The notes below the pieces were generated by a model. The model ran no database searches, was not told where the DNA came from, and saw only the letters and a program-made list of their open reading frames with translations. The translations under genes and the position numbers were made by a program. A stretch of 10,625 nt of DNA from the NCBI GenBank assembly GCA_002508635.1, contig DACO01000134.1:1-10625 (forward strand). Direction: 5' to 3'. Numbering within the stretch: the stretch's first letter is position 1; each line of letters starts with the position of its first letter. The stretch comes from Methanolobus sp. UBA118 (GTDB taxonomy: Archaea > Halobacteriota > Methanosarcinia > Methanosarcinales > Methanosarcinaceae). This document shows, in pieces, positions 5,684 through 10,625 of the stretch.

Positions 5684-8197
5684 GTGGTTGGATCCTCGAG
5701 GATTACGGATGACGATTCAACGGAATATTCCTGGAAAGATATTGATCTGGATAGTGGTTCTGTGGGAAAAGATGTATCCGGTAGTGAGCTTTCAGTAGAT
5801 GAGTTACTGGAAAAGTTCTCATCCTCTTCTGATGGTCTTAAATCTTCAGAAGCTCAGCAAAAACTTCAGGACTATGGCTACAATGAGATTGTCGAAAGAA
5901 AGATAAGTCCTGTGAGAAAATTCCTGGGTTATTTCTGGGGTCCGATTCCCTGGATGATAGAAGCTGCTGTAATCCTTTCTGCGATCATACAGAGATGGGA
6001 AGATCTCATTATCATATCCTTACTGTTGCTTCTGAATGCTGTGGTGGGTTTCTGGCAGGAGAACAAGGCTGACAATGCCATTGAACTTCTGAAAAAGCGA
6101 ATGGCCCTGAATGCCAGAGTAAAACGTGACGGTAAGTGGGCCGAGATTGCCGCCCGTGAACTGGTGCCAGGGGATATCGTGCGTGTACGCCTGGGAGATG
6201 TGGTTCCTGCTGATATCAAGTTGATGGACGGTGACTATTTACAGGTGGATGAGTCGGCATTGACCGGTGAGTCCATGCCTGTGGAAAAGCATGTTTCGGA
6301 TCTTGCATACTCAGGCTCCGTAATTCAGAAAGGTGAAATGGATGCGGTCGTGTTCGCAACCGGTCTGAATACCTATTTCGGGAAAACAACAAGGCTGGTA
6401 GCAGAGGCCAGGACACAGAGTCATTTCCAGAAAGCCATCATAAAGATCGGGGATTATCTTATTGTTCTTGCAGCTATACTTGTTGCATTCATCTTTGTTG
6501 TGGCTCTATTCCGTCAGGAGAGTATGCTGGACACTCTGCAGTTCGCTCTGGTTTTGACAGTTGCGGCAATTCCGGCGGCACTGCCGGCGGTGTTATCGGT
6601 TTCAATGGCTGTAGGGGCTACTGATCTTGCCAGAAAGCAGGCCATCGTAAGCAAACTGGTCTCCATCGAGGAGATGGCAGGTATGGATGTGCTGTGCTCT
6701 GATAAGACGGGTACCATAACCCAGAACAAGCTGACACTGGACGATGTCATATATTTCGGGGATTCTTCAGCCAATGATGTCTATCTGGGAGGACTGCTGG
6801 CTTCAAGGGAGGAGGACCGCGATCCGATTGATACTGCGATTATTTCCGGCGTAAAAGAGATGGAAGATGTCGCAGGAAGGAGATCAGAATACAAAGTTCT
6901 CGAATTCAAACCGTTCGACCCTGTGATCAAGCGTGCTGAGGTTATGGTGGAGGATGAGAGTGGAAAGCATTTCAGGTTTGCAAAGGGAGCACCCCAGATT
7001 ATACTCGAGATGTCCTCCAATAAAGAGACGGTCAGAGAGAAGGTTCAAACGAGTGTGGATGACTTTGCCTCAAAAGGATACAGAGCTCTTGGTGTTGCGG
7101 GAACCGATGCTGACGGTGAATGGAAGATGCTTGGTATCCTTGCTCTGTATGACCCTCCCTATGAGGATTCTGCAGAAACTATTAAAGCAGCACAGTCTCT
7201 TGGTGTGGGGATCAAAATGGTTACCGGGGATCATGTTGCCATTGCCAGGGAGATCGCAGGTGAGGTGAACCTGGGTAAAAATATCGTAACGGCTTCAGAT
7301 ATCCTTAACGGATCGGATAATAAAGCAAGGAATGTCGTGGAGAAGGCCGATGGCTTTGTACAGGTCTTTCCCGAACACAAGTACCACATTGTGGAATTGT
7401 TGCAGGACAACGATCATATAGTCGGTATGACAGGAGACGGAGTAAACGATGCACCTGCCCTTAAGAAGGCTGATGCCGGTATCGCTGTTGCAGGGGCAAC
7501 GGATGCAGCTAAATCCGCGGCTGATATCGTCTTTACCAAACCGGGTCTTTCTGTTATTGTTGATGCGGTCCGTGAGAGCAGGATGATATTTCAGAGAATG
7601 AAAAGCTATTCTATCTACCGCATTGCAGAAACCGTACGTGTGCTTTTCTTTATCACTCTTTCAATAGTGGTTTTCAATTTTTATCCTGTGACAGCCCTGA
7701 TGATCGTGCTGCTGGCTCTGTTCAATGATGCTCCTATAATGGCCATCGCATATGATAATGTGGAATATTCCAGTTTTCCTGAGAAGTGGAATATGAGGGA
7801 GGTTATAAGTATGGCCACTTTCCTGGGTATCATAGGTGTTTTCTCCTCATTCATTATCCTCTATCTGGGAGAGACCACACTTGGCCTGAGTCAGGGTGAG
7901 GTTCAGTCCTTCATTTTCTTAAAGCTGACCATAGCAGGCCACCTGACGATCTTCCTGGCACGTACCAGAGGTCCTTTCTGGTCTATTAAGCCTGCAGGAA
8001 TCCTTTTCTGGTCTGCTGTCGTAACAAAGTTCCTTGCTACGCTGGTTGCGGTGTATGGCTTCTACATAACCCCGATCGGCTGGAAATTAGCCGGCTTCAT
8101 ATGGATCTATGCCCTTGTAGCCTTTGTGATCCCCGATTTTCTGAAAGTCCGTTTCTACAGGGTACTGGACCACGGAGGTCTGATCTTCCATCGATGA
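5684..8197 (+). CDS. Plasma-membrane-type P-type H+-ATPase (P3A)
   Basis: This ATP-driven proton exporter has 837 residues and all P-type signatures. LTGES (193-197) is the actuator dephosphorylation loop, and SDKTGT (339-344) has phosphorylated D340. KGAP (434-437) is in the nucleotide domain, with TGD (514-516) and GDGVND (584-589) as the hinge and Mg sites. Membrane helices occur near 90-101, 105-125, 257-276, 285-309, 650-690 and 705-815. The type is shown by AAIPAALPAVLSVSMAVG (294-311), the P3A form of helix 4, and by conservation of residues that plant AHA2 uses for protons: Asn in helix 2 (N118), Asp in helix 6 (D682 in FND) and Arg in helix 5 (R652). The protein ends about 20 residues after the last helix, so the autoinhibitory tail of plant pumps is absent. 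The first 35 or so residues are acidic and serine-rich. The GTG start has only a weak Shine-Dalgarno (GCGGG). It lies 66 bases after the second permease gene. Confidence 0.93.
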   Translation: MVGSSRITDDDSTEYSWKDIDLDSGSVGKDVSGSELSVDELLEKFSSSSDGLKSSEAQQKLQDYGYNEIVERKISPVRKFLGYFWGPIPWMIEAAVILSAIIQRWEDLIIISLLLLLNAVVGFWQENKADNAIELLKKRMALNARVKRDGKWAEIAARELVPGDIVRVRLGDVVPADIKLMDGDYLQVDESALTGESMPVEKHVSDLAYSGSVIQKGEMDAVVFATGLNTYFGKTTRLVAEARTQSHFQKAIIKIGDYLIVLAAILVAFIFVVALFRQESMLDTLQFALVLTVAAIPAALPAVLSVSMAVGATDLARKQAIVSKLVSIEEMAGMDVLCSDKTGTITQNKLTLDDVIYFGDSSANDVYLGGLLASREEDRDPIDTAIISGVKEMEDVAGRRSEYKVLEFKPFDPVIKRAEVMVEDESGKHFRFAKGAPQIILEMSSNKETVREKVQTSVDDFASKGYRALGVAGTDADGEWKMLGILALYDPPYEDSAETIKAAQSLGVGIKMVTGDHVAIAREIAGEVNLGKNIVTASDILNGSDNKARNVVEKADGFVQVFPEHKYHIVELLQDNDHIVGMTGDGVNDAPALKKADAGIAVAGATDAAKSAADIVFTKPGLSVIVDAVRESRMIFQRMKSYSIYRIAETVRVLFFITLSIVVFNFYPVTALMIVLLALFNDAPIMAIAYDNVEYSSFPEKWNMREVISMATFLGIIGVFSSFIILYLGETTLGLSQGEVQSFIFLKLTIAGHLTIFLARTRGPFWSIKPAGILFWSAVVTKFLATLVAVYGFYITPIGWKLAGFIWIYALVAFVIPDFLKVRFYRVLDHGGLIFHR

Positions 8198-8288
8198 CAG
8201 CCCCGCAGCGTTATTAATTTTTAATCATGAGGGTCTGCTGATGCGGGTAACGTTTTAATAGGATATGATAAATTCTTATTGTGATACC
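8198..8288 (+). other. Intergenic region after the H+-ATPase: T-rich stretch and complementary blocks
   Basis: TTATTAATTTTTAAT (8211-8225) is a weak terminator candidate for the ATPase transcript. CCCGCA (8202-8207) is complementary to TGCGGG (8242-8247), and CGTTA (8209-8213) to TAACG (8248-8252). TTTTAATA (8253-8260) may be a box A for the small reading frame that starts at 8289. Confidence 0.25.
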
Positions 8289-8360
8289 ATGAACAATTTA
8301 GTAAAATTCTTCATACTTGCGATGTTCGTCGTGTATATCTTCGGGCATTTTATGGTTTGA
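8289..8360 (+). CDS. Candidate 23-residue single-helix membrane peptide
   Basis: A short frame begins with ATG at 8289 and ends at TGA 8358-8360. It is almost entirely hydrophobic after MNNLVKFF, with a single Lys near the N-terminus and a Gly-His pair near residues 19-20. It could form one membrane helix with its N-terminus inside. GTGAT at 8281-8285 matches part of the archaeal Shine-Dalgarno with a 3-base gap, and TTTTAATA at 8253-8260 is a possible box A. It follows the ATPase gene by 91 bases, so a small regulatory subunit is conceivable. The family is not recognised, and a chance frame cannot be excluded at this length. Confidence 0.4.
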   Translation: MNNLVKFFILAMFVVYIFGHFMV

Positions 8361-8450
8361 ACGCGAATCTCTTTTAATTGATATTGCTGGCAAAGTGCGT
8401 AATCTTAATAAGTGAACAATCCCAGTTAGCAGTGTTTATCATCCGTTCAT
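8361..8450 (+). promoter_or_regulatory. Probable promoter of tRNA-Leu
   Basis: CTTAATAAG at about 8404-8412 is a plausible box A roughly 40 bases before the mature tRNA, leaving a short 5' leader for RNase P to remove. CTTTTAATTG at 8371-8380 is a second, more distant candidate. Nothing else is seen in this stretch. Confidence 0.35.
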
Positions 8451-8538
8451 GCGGGGGTTGCCCAGCCTGGCCAAAGGCGCAGGGCTTAGGACCCTGTCTC
8501 GTAGGAGTTCGTGCGTTCGAATCGCACCTCCCGCACCA
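8451..8538 (+). tRNA. tRNA-Leu, anticodon UAG, with encoded CCA
   Basis: The 88-base cloverleaf is complete. GCGGGGG pairs with CTCCCGC (8528-8534) with one G-U pair. The discriminator base is A, and CCA (8536-8538) is genomically encoded. The D stem is GCC/GGC. The anticodon stem CAGGG/CCCTG encloses loop CTTAGGA with TAG at 8487-8489, which reads CUA and probably other CUN leucine codons. The long variable arm (8497-8510, CTC/GAG stem) makes this class II, as expected for Leu. The T arm GTGCG-TTCGAAT-CGCAC is canonical. There is no intron. It stands as a single transcription unit convergent with the regulator gene. Confidence 0.96.
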
Positions 8539-8556
8539 GTTTTCAATATTTTATAT
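8539..8556 (+). terminator. T-rich region after tRNA-Leu
   Basis: Immediately after the CCA the sequence is rich in T, with two TTTT runs and no hairpin. This is the usual form of archaeal termination after tRNA genes. It fills the 18-base gap to the stop of the opposing regulator gene. Confidence 0.4.
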
Positions 8557-9351
8557 CTATAGCTTGCTTACCGAAGCAGCATCTTTGCGATAATGATCAA
8601 AGAGCTCCGTTGCCCATTCAAGAGCTTCGGGATTGGAACATAGCATGTGCTTGATATCGACTTCTTCCTCTTTTGTTAACAGGCGCAGTAGCAGAAGATA
8701 GTCGTTATGTGCGATTACCTGGAAACCCATTTTTTCGGGGTAAACATAGAGCTTGAAATATCCGCCGTCTATGAGTTTCTGGAAATGTTCCCTGTGGTCT
8801 TTTTGCATCTTTTCAAAGACATTCTTATGAACGATTATGTGGATAGTAACCTTTTCACTGGTCATTTCATGGAAAACCCTTGGATAATCAGGGTGAAAAA
8901 AAGAAGTTATCACAAAGAACTTTTCCGATATGAAGGTGGTTTCAACCACATCCTGGTTCAACTGGTATGACTCTGTAAGCGAAAGCTTCACCTGTTCGCA
9001 TTTTCCCATCTTTTTGATTCTTTTAAGCAGATGCGGAGGTATAAAATCGAGGCTATGACTTCCCCAGTAGTCGGTATTGCCATCAAAGACCTCAATGGTA
9101 CTCAGTAATTGGTATATTTCATCAAACAGTAACTTCCCTACTCTGGTCAGTCCATAGGCATCATCCGACCGGCTTATAAGATAATGGTCTTCAAGTATTC
9201 TGATTTGGGGAAGCAATGCCTGTCTGCTTGTATCCATTGATTCTAGAAGTTCTTCTATTTTTCTGGGACCATCCTGAAGTAACAGGAGTATGTTTTTCCT
9301 TTTGTCGGATGCAAACACTACATCAAGCAACGGTTTCTTCGTGTTGTTCAA
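8557..9351 (-). CDS. Winged-helix regulator with FilR1/DUF1724 domain (Msr type)
   Basis: This 264-residue regulator is of a kind found mainly in methanogens. The opening KPLLDVVFASDKRKNILLLL (6-25), the recognition region TSRQALLPQIRILEDHYLI (41-59) and the wing (60-75) form an ArsR-like winged helix. The rest, from about 120 to 255, is the FilR1 (DUF1724) domain, probably the sensing or dimerisation part. Relatives in Methanosarcina acetivorans (MsrA-G) control methanol and methylsulfide methyltransferase genes, and FilR1 acts in Methanothrix filamentation. No methyltransferase gene lies in this window, so the target is unknown. The start is TTG at 9351, which directly abuts AGGAG with no spacer; an in-frame TGA upstream limits other choices, and TTG at residue 8 is the next possibility. 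It diverges from the PAS/GAF sensor gene. Confidence 0.88.
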   Translation of the reverse strand: MNNTKKPLLDVVFASDKRKNILLLLQDGPRKIEELLESMDTSRQALLPQIRILEDHYLISRSDDAYGLTRVGKLLFDEIYQLLSTIEVFDGNTDYWGSHSLDFIPPHLLKRIKKMGKCEQVKLSLTESYQLNQDVVETTFISEKFFVITSFFHPDYPRVFHEMTSEKVTIHIIVHKNVFEKMQKDHREHFQKLIDGGYFKLYVYPEKMGFQVIAHNDYLLLLRLLTKEEEVDIKHMLCSNPEALEWATELFDHYRKDAASVSKL

Positions 9352-9609
9352 CTCCTGCGAAAAGGTCTTTTTTCTGTCAATGGTCCCGAAAACTCAGGTC
9401 TGTCATTTACAACAAGTGACTGTAGTAAATATAACTTACGGAAATTAATTACTATATTTAATATTTTTATCTTTATTTGAAATGAGTATTTTTATATACA
9501 TCATCACACAAAATAATATTATATAAAAAAGACTCAATAATTTGTTTATTAAAAAAAATCATATTTTCTGTATGTATCATGGTCCTGAGGAAGATGGAAG
9601 GGTGCAACA
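9352..9609. promoter_or_regulatory. AT-rich divergent promoter region between regulator and sensor genes
   Basis: There is no gene in these 258 bases. For the regulator (minus strand), GTTATATTTACTA at about 9422-9434 is the closer box A candidate, and a second lies near 9450-9465. An ATTTAC (9405-9410) / GTAAAT (9425-9430) inverted repeat overlaps the expected start site and might be an autoregulatory operator. For the sensor (plus strand), TTATATAAAA at 9519-9528 is a strong box A, and TTTTTATATA at 9489-9498 is another. The sensor leader would be about 60 bases. Confidence 0.45.
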
Positions 9610-10625
9610 TTGAAAGAACAAAATTCAGCGGGTGATAGTGTGCCAGAATCCGGAAAAAAGGATAATATATTTAATAACAGGCGTTTTCAGGAAATTTTTC
9701 TCAGGTCGATGGATGCAATCATCTGGTCTGCAAGCTTCCCCGAACTTAAGCTGCTTGATATCAGGATTTCTTCCGGCAACAGCTTTGGCCTTGATTCTCA
9801 GCAGGTTATGGATAACAATGGTCTCTGGAACGGATCGATCCATCCTGATGATATGGATAAAGTAGAATCTGCTGCAAAACAAAGAGAACGCGTTGGCCAT
9901 GCTTCGGTTGAATATCGTGTGCTAGGGCCTGATAGCAGTATTCTATGGGTACATGAATACTCTGAAATTGTCTATGACATGAACAATAAACCCTCACATG
10001 TGGAAGGTATAACCACGGATATTAGTGAGCGCAAAAGAGCCGAGGATGAGCTTCGTAACGGAGATGACCGATTAAGAAGCCTTGTCTCAATTCTGCAATA
10101 CGACTCCGGTTCAATTCAGGACTTTCTTGATTTCGCACTCGATGAAGCGATAAAACTCACCCAAAGCAAGATAGGTTACATCTATTATTATGACGAGTAT
10201 AAAAAAGAATTCAGCCTCAATACCTGGTCAAAGGATGTTATGGAGGAGTGCGCAATTGTCGAACCCCAGACAATCTATAAACTGGAGGATACTGGTATAT
10301 GGGGAGAGGCCGTCAGACAGCGCAGGCCGATCATAGTAAATCATTTCCAGGCTGAGAACCCATTGAAAAAAGGTTACCCTGAAGGTCATGTTGAGCTATA
10401 TAAATATATGACCGTGCCTGTTTTCAAAAACGGAAAAATAGTTGCTGTCGTAGCTGTTGCGAACAAGGGATCGGATTACAATGACAACGATGTACTGCAA
10501 CTCACCCTGCTAATGGATTCGGTCTGGAATGCCGTAGAAGAGAAAAGGTCCGAAGAAGCCCTGCAGCAGAGTGAGGAAAAATATCGTCAGGCTTATAATG
10601 TTCTGCAAGGCCTGATCGAAAGCTA
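9610..10625 (+). CDS. PAS-GAF-PAS sensor protein, probably a histidine kinase (3' end outside window)
   Basis: An open frame of 338 codons runs to the window end without a stop. Residues about 24-145 form a PAS domain ending in the PAC-type motif EGITTDISERKRAED (132-146). Residues about 155-312 form a GAF domain, with SKIGYIYYYDEYKKEFSLNT (186-205), then GIWGEAVRQRRPIIVN and YMTVPVFKNGKIVAVVAVAN. A second PAS domain opens at SEEKYRQAYNVLQGLIES (321-338). No transmembrane helix is seen, so it is likely cytosolic. The domain order matches the start of M. acetivorans MsmS, a heme-based redox kinase; the kinase part would lie beyond the window and is inferred. Two starts are possible. TTG at 9610 has GGTG at 9601-9604. 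GTG at 9640 has a stronger GGTGAT at 9631-9636, so the true N-terminus may be ten residues shorter. Confidence 0.88.
   Translation, partial: MKEQNSAGDSVPESGKKDNIFNNRRFQEIFLRSMDAIIWSASFPELKLLDIRISSGNSFGLDSQQVMDNNGLWNGSIHPDDMDKVESAAKQRERVGHASVEYRVLGPDSSILWVHEYSEIVYDMNNKPSHVEGITTDISERKRAEDELRNGDDRLRSLVSILQYDSGSIQDFLDFALDEAIKLTQSKIGYIYYYDEYKKEFSLNTWSKDVMEECAIVEPQTIYKLEDTGIWGEAVRQRRPIIVNHFQAENPLKKGYPEGHVELYKYMTVPVFKNGKIVAVVAVANKGSDYNDNDVLQLTLLMDSVWNAVEEKRSEEALQQSEEKYRQAYNVLQGLIES

Noticed and set aside
8451..8538. Possible amber-suppressor (pyrrolysine-like) tRNA, because the anticodon loop contains TAG
   Set aside because: The anticodon as written is UAG, which pairs with CUA leucine codons. A pyrrolysine tRNA has anticodon CUA and a compact unusual fold. 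The long variable arm here is that of tRNA-Leu.
8378..8593. Plus-strand open frame of 71 codons overlapping the tRNA
   Set aside because: It runs straight through the tRNA-Leu gene and into the opposing regulator gene. It has no family features and the tRNA explains the conserved sequence.
9441..9570. AT-rich stretch considered as a replication origin or CRISPR leader
   Set aside because: There are no regularly spaced repeats, no origin recognition box-like repeats and no Cas or Orc1/Cdc6 gene nearby. Divergent promoters explain the composition.
9625..9997. Minus- and plus-strand frames inside the start of the sensor gene
   Set aside because: They overlap the PAS domain coding frame, which has strong family motifs; these frames have none.
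1..10625. Insertion sequences, CRISPR arrays and integration sites
   Set aside because: No transposase, terminal inverted repeats with target duplications, spaced direct repeats or integrase were seen. The tRNA 3' end has no repeated copy within the window.

Overview
The window most likely comes from a methanogenic archaeon of the Methanosarcinaceae. A genus such as Methanolobus or Methanococcoides is possible, but nothing here fixes it. The evidence is as follows. There is a winged-helix regulator with the FilR1/DUF1724 sensor domain (the Msr type known from Methanosarcina). It lies divergent from a PAS-GAF-PAS sensor protein. AT-rich archaeal TATA boxes sit 25-60 bases before genes, and Shine-Dalgarno sequences are of the GGAGGTGAT type. 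A class II tRNA-Leu carries an encoded CCA, and a plasma-membrane-type P-type proton ATPase of the kind known from methanogens is present. Base composition is moderate (low to mid 40s percent GC by eye), with very AT-rich intergenic DNA.

Layout. At the left edge (1-32, minus) are the first ten codons of a HAD-family hydrolase, with its TATA box at 53-63. A divergent pair on the plus strand follows: a membrane-anchored SOUL/HBP heme-binding protein (166-750) that overlaps by one base with a class I DNA photolyase (750-2126). Converging on it is a membrane zinc metalloprotease of the DUF3267 type (2141-2791, minus). A divergent promoter region (2792-2961) then leads into a plus-strand cluster: two paralogous APC-family permeases (2962-4254 and 4292-5617) and a P-type H+-ATPase (5684-8197). 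A small candidate one-helix membrane peptide (8289-8360) lies just beyond. tRNA-Leu(UAG) is at 8451-8538. The FilR1-type regulator (8557-9351, minus) and the start of a PAS/GAF sensor (9610 to the window end, plus) are separated by a 258-base AT-rich promoter region.

How the genes may work together. SOUL and photolyase are translationally coupled, which suggests a shared response to light or oxidative damage. The permeases and the proton pump are co-directional and closely spaced. By inference, the ATPase could build or restore a proton gradient that drives the permeases, in an organism whose energy metabolism also relies on ion gradients. The regulator/sensor pair resembles the MsrG-MsmS arrangement of Methanosarcina acetivorans, where a PAS/GAF heme-based redox kinase neighbours an Msr regulator. 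No strictly novel system is proven. The best candidates for follow-up are the permease/permease/H+-ATPase/small-peptide cluster, the SOUL-photolyase pair and the Msr-like/sensor pair.
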